In this document: in pieces, positions 10,715-19,940 of the stretch
How positions within the stretch are numbered: the first letter of the stretch is position 1
Layout of the letters: each line of letters opens with the position of its first letter
Source of the DNA: Rhizobium sp. L43
GTDB taxonomy: Bacteria > Pseudomonadota > Alphaproteobacteria > Rhizobiales > Rhizobiaceae
Assembly (NCBI RefSeq): GCF_002531725.1
Contig: NZ_NWSQ01000017.1
Span: 106,567 to 170,566 of the forward strand
DNA: 64,000 bases
Reading direction: 5' to 3'
Notes under the pieces: model-generated
Told to the model about the DNA's origin: nothing
Database searches by the model: none
Seen by the model: the letters and a program-made list of their open reading frames with translations, nothing else
Made by a program: the position numbers and the translations under genes

Positions 10715-11998
10715 TCAAATCCCCCTCTGTGAATATTGAATTCTCCAAAAAGCAAATGTGAAAACGCCGATCTGGCAGAGTCCACCGACAGCCAGTGCGA
10801 TTGGTATGCAAAAGACACCCGAGGAAGAAGCAAGGAAATAGGCAGCAGAAAGCGTCACAACAGAAACAACACAATACGACAAAAGCATCGTTTTCCTAAG
10901 GTGCATTGCAAAAGCACCGACCCCGGCGGTTGCGCCTGCGTACTGAAACCCAGCCGCGGCGGCCATGGCGATAAGAAAGGAGTAATACTCAACATATCTC
11001 TCTCCATAAATCATGAGCAGCACCTGGCTGCCGATTGCGTAGGACGCGCCGGTCGCAACCACCCCTACACACAACATAAATCCAATCCCGCCAAGTTGGG
11101 TGCGCCAAAACTGTGCCCACGCTCGTTGGCGGGCTTGATACGCGAGACGAGGGAGGATTGCTTGTCCAAAGGCTGTCTGGACCAGGCTACCTAGCGTCAC
11201 GAATTGATTAATCGCGCTAAAGTAACCGAGTGTCGAAGCATCAAACTTATGCTCCACCACCAAACGAAGACCTGCAGGCGCTACCGACATAAGGAGATTT
11301 GCCAATGCTAGTGGGAAGCTCAGGCGAATGAGAGAGACCAACTGCGATACACCCAGTCCAGGCCATCGCTGACGCATAACAGATAGCGCTACTGCAATAT
11401 CCGCTCTTTCGAAAAAGAAAGACGCCGACGCCATGGCGAGAAATGAAATGATCGAACCGAGTACTATGTTGGAGGTCACGGCATAGGTCGCGACCAAGAG
11501 AATGTTGGCCGGCACCACACGCACGATCGTCAAACGGAGCATCTTCATCGATTTCGCCTGTACCTGCAAAATCGCGCTCCATATGTCGAAGATACCCTCT
11601 GCATACTTCATTATGATTGCCGCAAGCAGATATGGTACGAGTTCGAAGCGGCCTAACCCAAACACCACGACAACAAATGCGAAGGAAAAGAGTGCGAGAG
11701 GCACGACTAATCGTAGCAGAACATGTCTGTCTATGGCCGTGAAATCAGCGGCAGCCAGGATTTGCTGTCGGGAAGAAAGCCACGCTAGATAGGAGACCGG
11801 TATCACTATGGCTTGAGCAAAAGAAAAATACCCTAGTTCGGTCGGCCCCTCAATTCGCGCAATCGCGACAATAACCAACCACTGGGTCAGAGCGGCCAGT
11901 ACGGCCGCAGCGGTTATTGCTACGGTATCTCGACCCGTCGTCGCAATAGAATTAATCGATTTATGTATCGATATAACATAATTTGGAACAAATCGCAT
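10715..11998 (-). CDS. Wzx-like polysaccharide flippase (MATE/MOP superfamily)
   Basis: A 427-residue polytopic membrane protein with about twelve hydrophobic segments spread along its whole length, in the pattern of polysaccharide exporters of the MOP superfamily. The first segment reads 'AITAAAVLAALTQWLVIVAIARI', and a 'ELGYFSFAQAIVIPVSYL' block follows, as in Wzx/RfbX proteins. These flip undecaprenyl-linked repeat units across the inner membrane. It sits in a cluster with a glycosyltransferase, a Wzy-like protein and GDP-mannose genes, which supports this role. ATG 11998 gives a full-length protein; the ribosome site is weak. Confidence 0.78.
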   Translation of the reverse strand: MRFVPNYVISIHKSINSIATTGRDTVAITAAAVLAALTQWLVIVAIARIEGPTELGYFSFAQAIVIPVSYLAWLSSRQQILAAADFTAIDRHVLLRLVVPLALFSFAFVVVVFGLGRFELVPYLLAAIIMKYAEGIFDIWSAILQVQAKSMKMLRLTIVRVVPANILLVATYAVTSNIVLGSIISFLAMASASFFFERADIAVALSVMRQRWPGLGVSQLVSLIRLSFPLALANLLMSVAPAGLRLVVEHKFDASTLGYFSAINQFVTLGSLVQTAFGQAILPRLAYQARQRAWAQFWRTQLGGIGFMLCVGVVATGASYAIGSQVLLMIYGERYVEYYSFLIAMAAAAGFQYAGATAGVGAFAMHLRKTMLLSYCVVSVVTLSAAYFLASSSGVFCIPIALAVGGLCQIGVFTFAFWRIQYSQRGI

Positions 11999-13760
11999 AA
12001 ATCTGACTATTCACATTTTGGTTGAAGAGGGAACTTATGTGTAGACCGCGATCAATATAACGATTCCGGAGCAAGGAAAGCGTTTCTTCTACATAAGCAT
12101 AATTATCATTGCGCCGTTTCTAGAAAAATAGAGAAGATACGAAATGATGGCCACATAAAAATCCGAATCTAGACGCCTTTACGGCGGCGCTCCGCGCACA
12201 CCCAAACACTATCTCACCGCGTCTCATCCTGAGTAAAAAGGAGCAAAAGCACGACGAAAGCGTCCCGGAGGGCTATCCTGAGATAAAGACAAATTTCATT
12301 TTTACCAACTCCAGCAACGATCGAAGCAGCAATAAACAATGGCGCAGGAGATTACGAGAGAAATTCTCCAGCAAACGGCTGGGGAGTGCGGCAAAAGAGA
12401 AACCATAAGCGGAGACAAGGCATCCTTTGATCAATCGAAACCACGCGATTTTGCTTTTGTAACGATTTTCCATAATTTCAGAGATAGAAGTCACCGATGA
12501 TCTGCCGCCGAACTTTCATCCGGTGGCGTTTAGAGCTTCGGCAGCTTTTGGTACGTCAAATGGCGCGGTGTGAGCAGCCGGCGGAAACGAGAAGCTTTCG
12601 CTCGCGCACGACTGCCGCCCATCAAATACGAGGACAAGATTTTCGGTGGCAATCTTGTCATCACCGTCGCGCCAACCGATCGACGCATGTGCGGACCAGG
12701 TATCGATATCATGAGCAATGCCGGGTAGATCTCGCTTTCGCAGTCGCCGACGCGCAAACCTCGGCCCCCACAAACAAAAGCAACGGTATGCCGGATATTT
12801 TCAGCCGTGGAACTCTCCTTTTGCTCAATGGATACCGGCGTCAGACTAATCTTCTTGCTCAACGCCGTCGTGTGTTTGAGCCGGGTCCAGACTTGATGGC
12901 GCGAAAGCCCCAACTGCAGGCCATCAAGCGTGACCGCTAGGCTCGAATCCCTCAGCATTCCATAATCGTGTGCATCCTGAAGCGCCTGACTTTTGCCCTT
13001 GCAGCTGTTCACGTGAGCATGGTTGGCATCTGCTTTCTCGTTGATATGTAAACTCCGCCGTATCCTGCCGTCGGGTTCCGGCTCGACGCGACACATCGGC
13101 CAGGAATGAACTGGAAATGAGCAGAAAAGACTCTACCTCACCGACGCGGTCATTCGAGAAGCTCGTATTGGCCCAGCCCGACAGGCTAGGTGCCCGCACC
13201 GATCGAACCGCCCATTTCCACTAATTGCCTCAATCGACGGTCGAGCGGCTTATCTGCAAGATTGCCGTCGGCAAGTTTCCCATCAGGCCATGGTGTACTG
13301 TTCCGTCGACACTGTCGCTGCTCGATTCATTGCCAGAGGTGCGCCCGCCCGCCGACGATGACCTTGGCGAATCTTCTGACATATTCGCATTCACGAAGCC
13401 GCCTCTATGCGCATCTTCATGTTTGTCGCACCTTCAGCTCCGCCAGGCCGACAAAAGCTGTCACATGGTAAGTTGCAAGCTCGGTATCGGCTTTCCCCAA
13501 ACGGGCAGCGCCACCGCCGCGGATTGGCCCGCAGGCTTGCAGGCGCTTAGCGCGCAGGAGCCATTCTGGAGTTTGCAGGAAGCGGAGCAACGGTATAGTT
13601 AGTTCGTGGATCGTCATTAGCCTAGATCCCGCTAAAGACTTTTACGCAAAATACGCAATGTCTTGCACGAAATAATCCATGAATATGCGTAAATGAAGAG
13701 CTTTATAGACCTAATAAATTCCCCATAAGAGCATCTATAGAAGAGGTAAGCGAGGTAGAA
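11999..13760. other. Long stretch without recognisable genes
   Basis: Short open frames occur on both strands (for example minus 12530-13096 and 13417-13617), but none has a recognisable motif and they overlap each other in several frames, as expected of decayed or non-coding DNA. The first ~500 bases upstream of the flippase are AT-rich. I see no RNA gene. Confidence 0.5.
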
Positions 13761-14996
13761 ATGCTAGGAGTTGCCATGTGTTTCATGATCACTGCAGCGG
13801 ATTTTCAGTATTCATTAGGTGTCAATATTCATATCGGATTCAAAGATACGTCCTATAAAAACATCGATAGAGTGATCGATAACCTCGATTATTTGGGTAT
13901 AACCAACGTCCGCGACCATGTTCCTGCGTATGACTGGATGTTGAAGGACTACAATAAGTTGGCTGACGCTGGCATTAAAATGGATTTGGTCTTAACCCCT
14001 GTAAATGGGTCGTACGACCTTCCATCAAATATCAGCTATTTAAAAAAAATATATATGCATAATTCCCAAGCCGTTAGGTTTGTTGAAGGAGCTAATGAAG
14101 TGCTCCTTAACAACTATCGCTACAAGGGTGGCAATCACGTCAGTGATATGGTCGGATTGCAGCGTGACCTATACAATATGGTTCACCAAATTCCTCTTCT
14201 AGGGGCGCTTGACGTACTCGGCCTAACGGGTGGGGGAACTGACAAAAATCTTTACGCCTCAATAGGCGATCTTTCACCATACGCCGATTATGCAAACGTA
14301 CACTATTATTCCCCTTTTGGTGTCGTCCCCGGCACGTTCTGGGCTCAGTTTACAGCTCTCGACAAAAGCTTATATGCCTCAAAAAACCATGCCGTAATGA
14401 GCGAGACCGGCTACAATACCTTCAATGATCAAAGTGGGGTTTCGGAAAAAATACAAGCGGTCTACGGATTGGAAACAATACTGCGAGCAAAAAGTGAAGG
14501 ATACGACTTAACGTATCTTTACGAACTACAAGACCAAAAACTGGACGGCGAAAAAGCTACCCGGCAGAATCACTACGGTCTCTTCAATTTCGATGGCACG
14601 CCCAAGCTTGCTGCAATCGCCATTCACAACTTTATGGAGATATTGAAAACAGGCCCGTCGCAGGTTTCTCCGGCCGTCGACCCAGCCCTAGATCGACTCA
14701 AAATCGAAGGATTGGGAACGATTGCGCAGACGCTGATAATAAATGAGGAAAATGGAGCGTATGATTTAGTTATCTGGCGGAATGACGAGATGTGGGACTA
14801 TAAAACACATTCCGAGATAGATCGACCGAAGAGAGATATCGTCGTAACCTTCGGAACGCGATCAAATGTACGTGTTTACGACCCACTACATGACGACACT
14901 TTTCTTGTTAAGTATGACGACACCTCGAAAGTAAGCGTTACGCTTGGAAACGCCCCTATAATCATGGAATTTATACCTGCCAAAAACGCACTCTAG
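13761..14996 (+). CDS. Clan GH-A glycosidase-like protein
   Basis: A 411-residue protein with the layout of a (beta/alpha)8-barrel glycoside hydrolase. Residues 108-115 read 'FVEGANEV', with an Asn-Glu pair (N112-E113) like the acid/base of clan GH-A strand 4. Residues 211-219 read 'AVMSETGYN', with E215 placed like the strand-7 nucleophile. After about residue 300 a smaller C-terminal beta domain follows. No cleavable signal peptide is obvious, though residues 1-14 are hydrophobic. It could trim or depolymerise the surface polysaccharide made by neighbouring genes; the substrate is unknown. A purine-rich site (GAGGTAAGCGAGG) precedes the ATG. AT-rich and flanked by IS debris, it is probably acquired. 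Confidence 0.7.
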   Translation: MLGVAMCFMITAADFQYSLGVNIHIGFKDTSYKNIDRVIDNLDYLGITNVRDHVPAYDWMLKDYNKLADAGIKMDLVLTPVNGSYDLPSNISYLKKIYMHNSQAVRFVEGANEVLLNNYRYKGGNHVSDMVGLQRDLYNMVHQIPLLGALDVLGLTGGGTDKNLYASIGDLSPYADYANVHYYSPFGVVPGTFWAQFTALDKSLYASKNHAVMSETGYNTFNDQSGVSEKIQAVYGLETILRAKSEGYDLTYLYELQDQKLDGEKATRQNHYGLFNFDGTPKLAAIAIHNFMEILKTGPSQVSPAVDPALDRLKIEGLGTIAQTLIINEENGAYDLVIWRNDEMWDYKTHSEIDRPKRDIVVTFGTRSNVRVYDPLHDDTFLVKYDDTSKVSVTLGNAPIIMEFIPAKNAL

Positions 14997-15340
14997 CTTT
15001 CCGGAACAGCCTCACAAAACTCATCCTCCAGAGTGTATAATGAAGCCAAAGCGTGTCGCACTTAGTCTGCCTCATATCCCGCGGCTTTGAAGAAATTCCG
15101 GCATTGAGCTCAATGGCAGCAGGATGCGAAGTGCTCCTTGCCGTCGTTTTGCACCGCGTCAAACGCTTTTCAGCGGGAATATCGATCAGCGCTGGCACAA
15201 ACATTGGTGGTGAGGCTTGCCCCGGCTGCTTTCGCGACTGTCGGCGACAAGCCGTTCGAGCAACAGCACTCACCGACGCCCCGCCGTTATGTAAGCGTCC
15301 GGTGAAGGCCGCCTTTCTAACCGCCGAACTCTGCATGTTC
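14997..15340. other. Intergenic stretch before the IS5 copy
   Basis: No gene is recognised between the glycosidase stop and the first readable part of the IS5 transposase. The 5' half of that IS should lie here but is not recognisable. Confidence 0.4.
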
Positions 15341-15489
15341 TGATCTCTCCATGATCGCTCATCAGCATGCCGCCGGCGCCCGCAAGGAAAAGGGGGGCGG
15401 ATATGCCCAGGGCCTGGGCCTGGGTCGGTCTCGCGGCGGTTTGAGCACGAAGATCCATGCAGCAACAGAAGCACTCGGCCTTCCCATTC

Positions 15490-15497
15490 GATTGATC
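15490..15497. repeat. Target site duplication, left copy (GATTGATC)
   Basis: The 8 bases GATTGATC directly precede the left inverted repeat of the IS66-like element and recur at 17463-17470. Eight bases is the duplication length known for IS66-family elements. Confidence 0.85.
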
Positions 15498-15509
15498 GTA
15501 ACCATCCGG

Positions 15510-15800
15510 TCAGGACCGCAGTAGCCGAGGCTTTTTGCGATTTCTTTCTGCCACTGGTTTCGATGGCGGGTCGCCAATTCCGCGAAGATTGCGGATAATC
15601 TGTTGAAGGTTTTCAATCCCCACTTGGGTGAACAAGATGATGTGCTCGCTCAGCTCCGAGGCCGGATAGTCATCATATGCACACAAGCAGCCATCTTCAG
15701 AGAACATCTCAATCGAACATTCTCGCAAGAAGTCTTCGTCCTCACCAAGCATCGCTGCGACATATTTCAGTGTGTAGAGGGCAGAGTTGCGGTAGCCCAT
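15510..15800 (-). CDS. Small hypothetical protein, passenger of the IS66-like element
   Basis: A 96-residue acidic protein ('ALYTLKYVAAMLGEDEDFL') that I do not assign to a named family. It lies inside the IS66-like element, 20 bases after the pRiA4b ORF-3-like fragment and on the same strand, so it appears to travel with it. The last ~25 residues ('KPVAERNRKKPRLLRS') run toward the element's left inverted repeat. It may be a passenger gene or a leftover of the locus from which the foreign segment was captured. Confidence 0.5.
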   Translation of the reverse strand: MGYRNSALYTLKYVAAMLGEDEDFLRECSIEMFSEDGCLCAYDDYPASELSEHIILFTQVGIENLQQIIRNLRGIGDPPSKPVAERNRKKPRLLRS

Positions 15801-15820
15801 GATGCCTCGTTCTGTGTTTT

Positions 15821-16090
15821 TCAGATTTGGTCAGTGCTGCTGGTTTTGGCTCTTCGCAATCCAGCTTTTCCGAGTGTCCGACGGCGGGCAATTTTAGCGA
15901 CACGGTCTTGAATGATATCAACGCTTAAATCTTCTGGGTCAAAGCGGCCACCATACCAACGCAAGAACTCTCGATGCTGCGCATGTCGTGGCTTCGCCAT
16001 AACGTTCAGGAATTCCTCGAACCCCGAGGTGCTGCCAACATCTTCCGGCGGCGCTCTGCGCTCACCATCGATGAAGCGCGGATATTGCAT
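15821..16090 (-). pseudogene. C-terminal fragment of a plasmid pRiA4b ORF-3-like protein
   Basis: The frame reads 'DGERRAPPEDVGS', 'GFEEFLNVMAKP' and 'EFLRWYGGRFDPEDLSVD'. These match the C-terminal half of pRiA4b ORF-3-family proteins (CPPEDVGG, GYxxFLxAxxDPxH, WxGGxFDPExFD). The N-terminal half is missing; upstream of about 16090 the DNA belongs to tnpC in a different frame. It is therefore a capture junction rather than a working gene. Function of the family is unknown. Confidence 0.65.
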
Positions 16091-16608
16091 TCCCGGCACG
16101 AGAACTTCTCGCGCACTGTTTGGATGACCTTCCACTGGCGCGGGATCACTTCCAATGTCTCGGTAACGTCCTCGCCCAGTTTCACCAACTTGGCCGAGCC
16201 GCAGCACGGGCAGTTTGTCGGCGGGCTAATGACGACACGTTCGCGCGGCAAGTGCTCCGGAAACGGCTTCTTGGATGGACGCTTGCGTTCGAAGGCTTGG
16301 ACGTCCGATGAGCGTGCCGCTATCTCGGCTGCCAGTTCGTCATGGCTGGCATCGGCTTCCAGCTCCTCGAGCTGCAATTCCATCTGTTCGAGAAGGCGTG
16401 CCTTGCGCTCCGAGCGGCTGCCGTGGATGTCGCGCCTGAGCTTCTCGATCTCCAGCCTCAGCCGGGCAATCAGCACATCCGAATGTGAGTTCACCGCCTG
16501 GGCACGGGCAGCAACGGCCTCGGCTTCACGGCGTGCCGCGCGCTCGGCGAGGATCATCGCATGCGCGCTGGCAAGGTCGTCGGGAAGCTGATCGGCCGTA
16601 TCGTTCAT
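16088..16608 (-). pseudogene. tnpC: IS66 tnpC, N-terminal part only
   Basis: About 174 codons of the IS66 transposase remain: an N-terminal leucine-rich coiled coil ('IARLRLEIEKLRRDIHGSRSE') and the zinc-finger region 'CPCCGSAKLVKLGEDVTE' with 'VIPRQWKVIQTVREKFSC'. The sequence then switches to an unrelated frame at the junction with the pRiA4b ORF-3-like piece, so the catalytic DDE domain is absent. It stands downstream of tnpA and tnpB in the usual order. Confidence 0.85.
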
Positions 16609-16653
16609 GGCGAGAGGGAATCATATTCGCTCCCACCTTTCCAGCCATTTCCA

Positions 16654-17001
16654 CTATCCAGCGGAGCTCGGACGCCAGGTTTTTTGCGGCATCCGCCAGT
16701 CGATCCCTTCGAGCAGATAGCCGAGCTGCGCAGGCGTGATCACCACCGTCCCGTCGGCCGCTGATGGCCAGATAAAGCGGCCGCGCTCAAGCTTCTTCGT
16801 GAACAGGCAGGCACCCTGGCCGTCGTGCCAAATCACCTTGATCAGGCCGCCCTTCCTGCCGCGGAAGCAGAACAAATGGCCGCTATGCGGATCACGTTTC
16901 AGCGTCTCCTGCACCATCAGCGACAGGCCAGGAAATCCCCGCCGCATGTCCGTATAACCCGTCGCCAGCCACACCTTCACACCGTTCGGAACCGGGATCA
17001 T
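16654..17001 (-). CDS. tnpB: IS66 accessory protein TnpB
   Basis: A 115-residue protein of the IS66 Orf2 family (PF05717): 'VWLATGYTDMRRGFPGLSLMVQ', then 'GHLFCFRGRKGGLIKVIWHDG' and 'LFTKKLERGRFIWPS' are its hallmark blocks. It is needed with TnpA and TnpC for transposition of IS66 elements. Its ATG overlaps the tnpA stop by four bases, indicating coupled translation. Full length. Confidence 0.93.
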   Translation of the reverse strand: MIPVPNGVKVWLATGYTDMRRGFPGLSLMVQETLKRDPHSGHLFCFRGRKGGLIKVIWHDGQGACLFTKKLERGRFIWPSAADGTVVITPAQLGYLLEGIDWRMPQKTWRPSSAG

Positions 17002-17384
17002 CGCCGCTCCACAACATCCAAGATCCGCCCGAGCGCCTCAGTATCAACATCGCTGTCCACTCGGATGCGCCGGCCGCGGCCAAGCTCGATCGTCACGATA
17101 CTTGTCTTCTTGCGCGCCCGTGGTGCCGGTTCCACGGGATCGGGTGGTGGCAATGCCGTCACGACCTCAATCGGGACAAATGGCGGCAGGGACGGCGCTG
17201 ACATTTGGCAGAGCTCTTTGCGCCACCGGAATAGCTGACTGACATGAATCCCGGCCGAGCGCGCCACATCCGAGACAACGGTTCCAGGCTCCAACGCCGC
17301 CGCTACGAGCCGTTCTTTCTCTTCGCGAGACCAATGCCGGCGACGCTCGACCGACGTGATCACCTCAATATGCTGCTTCGTCAT
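16998..17384 (-). CDS. tnpA: IS66 accessory protein TnpA
   Basis: A 128-residue protein of the IS66 Orf1/IS3 Orf8-like family. The N-terminal helix-turn-helix reads 'RRHWSREEKERLVAAALEPG' followed by 'AGIHVSQLFRWRKEL', typical of TnpA of IS66 and probably DNA-binding. ATG 17384 is preceded by GGGAG at a suitable distance; an upstream ATG at 17432 would add 16 residues that are not family-like. First gene of the tnpABC order. Confidence 0.9.
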   Translation of the reverse strand: MTKQHIEVITSVERRRHWSREEKERLVAAALEPGTVVSDVARSAGIHVSQLFRWRKELCQMSAPSLPPFVPIEVVTALPPPDPVEPAPRARKKTSIVTIELGRGRRIRVDSDVDTEALGRILDVVERR

Positions 17385-17462
17385 AGGACTACTCCCAGTG
17401 CTACCACCAGGACTTCCAATGTTCGGCTTCACATCACAAGACGGCCGTCACCGTGGGGATAC

Positions 17463-17470
17463 GATTGATC
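17463..17470. repeat. Target site duplication, right copy (GATTGATC)
   Basis: Second copy of the 8-bp sequence at 15490-15497, directly after the right end of the IS66-like element and inside the IS5 transposase frame. Confidence 0.85.
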
Positions 17471-17818
17471 GGCTCTCCAGGGCAACGCAATGACATTGCC
17501 TTCGCCCATGACCTCGTCGATGGTTTCGAGGCCAGGGCTGCTATTGCCGACAAAGGCTATGATGCCGATCATCTGTGCGACAGGATTGCGCAAAGCGGAA
17601 CGCATCTCGTCATCCCGCCAAAGCGCAACCGAAAAGTCCAGCGCGGCTACGACGCTGACCTCTATAAGGAGCGCAATCGCATCGAGCGCTTCTTCAGCAA
17701 GCTCAAACAGTTCAGGCGCGTCGCAACCCGCTACGACAAACTGCTTGTCAACTTCATGGGTTTCGTCAAACTCGCCGCAATCGCGATATGGCTCAAATAG
17801 TTAAATCGTCACCACGAC

Positions 17819-18270
17819 CTAGCGCTCGATGTCGAACGGAGCGTCGATCCGCTTGACGGCTTCCAGTACAATCGGCGAGATCGGCGCGACGTTCTTTCCA
17901 CGTTTGGTATTCAAAGCGATGTCGGCGAGCACGAAGAACTTGGGGCGCAAGTGTGCCCAGCAAAGTGCCTGCGTCAGCGGACCGCGATCTCGATCAACCC
18001 TGAACAGAGGAATTGCAGCCGCCATAGGCATCCACCTGCAGCATGCCGGTGAAAGTCTTCAGGTGGCGTTCTGGATGCTCCTGCCGCCGGTCTAGCGAAG
18101 CGTAGTAGAGGCCGGCCGGCGGAGACTGCTCACCGAACGGCCATCATCCCGGACATAGGTCGATATGCGTTCCGTATCGGTCTTTTGTCGTCGGCATGCA
18201 GCCGGTCGGCCGCCAGAACATGCGCCTCGATCAACGAATGAGTGGGCTTTAACGCTGCGGCGCATGCGCC
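17819..18270 (-). pseudogene. Internal fragment of a second IS66 tnpC
   Basis: Minus-strand pieces in several frames read 'EAHVLAADRLHADD', 'STYVRDD', 'TFTGMLQVDAYGG', then 'DRDRGPLTQALCWAH' and 'KFFVLADIALNTKRGKN' up to 'AVKRIDAPFDIER'. This is the central catalytic part of an IS66 TnpC. It stops exactly where the IS5 copy ends (17818). The remaining C-terminal part is not found left of the IS5/IS66 nest, so it was lost. It may come from another IS66 element than the one at 15498-17462. Confidence 0.8.
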
Positions 18271-18290
18271 GACCTGGTCAGCCGGTGTTT

Positions 18291-19370
18291 TTAATGGGGG
18301 TTCGTGCCGACAGCATCAAGCTTCCAACTCCTCTTGCTCACATTGCGAAGGACGGCGATGATCGGGCGCTCTATGTAGACATGTATTAAAGCTCCACCTG
18401 CGAGAGCGGCCGCCAGAATTAACGTATAGATGGCGGGCAGCGGAAACTGCCTTAGGTAATGGGAGGAAATTCCTGCAAGAGCGGACAGAAAAATGCCATG
18501 AGTGAGATAGATCGAGTAAGATGCGTCTCCAAGGAATGCGAGGAACCGAAATTTGAGCGAGGGAACTCCAATGGGGCAAACGCCCACGGCTATCACGATG
18601 ATTAAAGCGCTAAGTGAACACGAATAAACCACAGTGGATATTAAATAATGAGAATATGATATAATCGAATAAAGGAAATTCGCCCCACAAAAAGCCAATG
18701 CTATAATAGCTACCGATAGGTTACTATTGCGGAATACCCAAGGACGTAGCTTATAAATGATGCCAATGGCGGCGCCAAGGCCAAAAAGAATATTAATTGG
18801 GGTAAATAGAAAATCGGCGGGCGCGCTTAACGATAATACACTTAAAATCATGGGACTGGCAACCCATAACACTACAAAGTAACGCCCCACCAATGGGAAG
18901 GCAATCCAGAAAGCGAAAATTGTGTAAAATAGCATTTCATATCGGAGTGTCCATGCTTGCGTGGGGTTGATAGTCCCATATGGGAAAAAGAACGCAGCTC
19001 TTATATATGCCCACCAATCGGCTTCGCCGTCGCGCGCAAAAAAACGTAGGGCAGCGTAGGCGGCGACGCAAAACCATAGAAATGGAACAATCCTTTCTAT
19101 CCGTCGCAGGAAGAACAATTTGACCGATACTTTCGGAGCGAGCGACTTGGCATCAAGCGATATGAACACCATTATAAATCCGCTCAGCACGAAAAACACA
19201 TTCACGCCAATCGCCCCAAGAAAGAGATTATCGACATTGATTATCCTGCGTCCGATGTATTTTTCGAGACCTATCACAATATTAATATGGTCAATAACCA
19301 CAAATATTACCGCTATCGCCCTAACATACTGCAAGCCAACCAATGTATTTCTATTTTCGAGCCCTGCCAT
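18291..19370 (-). CDS. OafA/ExoH-type acyltransferase (acyltransferase family 3)
   Basis: A 359-residue membrane protein with about ten hydrophobic segments. The start 'NTLVGLQYVRAIAVIFVVIDH' matches the LxGLRxxAxxxVxxxH signature of acyltransferase-3 proteins, where the His is essential. 'GVNVFFVLSGFIM' is the second conserved block, and 'GDASYSIYLTHG' appears near the end. Such proteins add acetyl or succinyl groups to O-antigen or exopolysaccharide at the inner membrane, which fits this cluster. AT-rich, probably acquired. The stop lies next to the IS66 tnpC fragment. Confidence 0.9.
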   Translation of the reverse strand: MAGLENRNTLVGLQYVRAIAVIFVVIDHINIVIGLEKYIGRRIINVDNLFLGAIGVNVFFVLSGFIMVFISLDAKSLAPKVSVKLFFLRRIERIVPFLWFCVAAYAALRFFARDGEADWWAYIRAAFFFPYGTINPTQAWTLRYEMLFYTIFAFWIAFPLVGRYFVVLWVASPMILSVLSLSAPADFLFTPINILFGLGAAIGIIYKLRPWVFRNSNLSVAIIALAFCGANFLYSIISYSHYLISTVVYSCSLSALIIVIAVGVCPIGVPSLKFRFLAFLGDASYSIYLTHGIFLSALAGISSHYLRQFPLPAIYTLILAAALAGGALIHVYIERPIIAVLRNVSKRSWKLDAVGTNPH

Positions 19371-19384
19371 ATCGATTCTTTTCT

Positions 19385-19630
19385 TTAGGAGAAGTTATTG
19401 TAAAGGCATTCATCAGTGGGAAGTCGGATGGCTCCGTCGTCTGCTGGCGAGATCCCAGTTGCTTCAGTCGATCCGTCTGCTTTGAAATGGATCAAATTTT
19501 CGAAAGTCGCCGTACGGCGCGTCGTCACCTTTGTCATTACGGGATCAACCACAACGCCTCGTTCACAGAAATGGATTCCAGCTCGAAATTCCTCGTCAGG
19601 GAACCAACAAAGTGATTTCTTCGCTACCAC
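19385..19630 (-). CDS. Small open frame of unknown identity
   Basis: An 81-codon frame ('VVVDPVMTKVTTRRTATFENL') just upstream of the acyltransferase on the same strand. The same frame stays open to about 19715, so it may be the end of a longer lost gene. I do not recognise it and there is no convincing ribosome site; it may not be expressed. Confidence 0.25.
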   Translation of the reverse strand: MVAKKSLCWFPDEEFRAGIHFCERGVVVDPVMTKVTTRRTATFENLIHFKADGSTEATGISPADDGAIRLPTDECLYNNFS

Positions 19631-19940
19631 GAAATTCGATGGAGCGCATATATATTGCCTGAATAGAATTCGACCTACACAGATGTGTAGTCCGGCGCGC
19701 CCGCCTCATTGGAGACCGCGTGCAGGTTCTTTTTTGGCCAAAACATAATCATTCTCCGTGACGACATTCTTTTTGAAGACATGTTGGCAGCTTGAATCGA
19801 GTAGTCTTTTGTGAAAGAGGAATCCTTCTATTTTAGATGTCAGCCGCCTGCACTCTGCCACAATCGAACAAGATCGCGTTGGGATGGTTTTGGCCGCACC
19901 TTATCCATTTCCGAGACGCGTCGGCCGCTCGTCGTCCACT

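Larger units (their letters stand above)
15498..17462 (-). mobile_element. IS66-family element of 1965 bp with truncated tnpC and passenger sequence
   Basis: The ends are precise. The left end starts GTAACCATCCGGTCAGGACC, and the reverse complement of the right end starts GTATCCCCACGGTGACGGCC; these imperfect inverted repeats begin with the GTA seen in many IS66 elements. GATTGATC flanks both ends. On the minus strand it holds tnpA, tnpB, the first part of tnpC, then a foreign C-terminal fragment like plasmid pRiA4b ORF-3 proteins and a 96-codon gene. Most of tnpC, including its DDE domain, is absent, so the element could move only with transposase supplied in trans. It is inserted in an IS5 transposase gene. 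Confidence 0.85.
15350..17800 (+). pseudogene. IS5-family (IS427-like) transposase split by an IS66-like element
   Basis: Bases 15350-15497 read in frame 'MIAHQHAAGARKEKGG' and 'GRSRGGLSTKIHAATEAL', the middle part of an IS5/IS427-type DDE transposase. The frame breaks after 'GLPIRLI' and resumes without loss at 17471 as 'GSPGQRNDIAFAHDLVDG', then runs through 'AIADKGYDADHL' and 'RIERFFSKLKQFRRVATRY' to the normal C terminus 'LAAIAIWLK' at 17800. Removing the inserted 1965 bases and one copy of the 8-bp duplication restores the reading frame exactly. The 5' part of the gene upstream of 15350 is missing or unreadable, so the IS5 copy was probably already damaged. Its right end lies near 17818. 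Confidence 0.85.

Noticed and set aside
12530..13096. Minus-strand gene of 188 codons in the gap behind the flippase
   Set aside because: No recognisable motif, no ribosome site, and overlapping frames of similar length on both strands.
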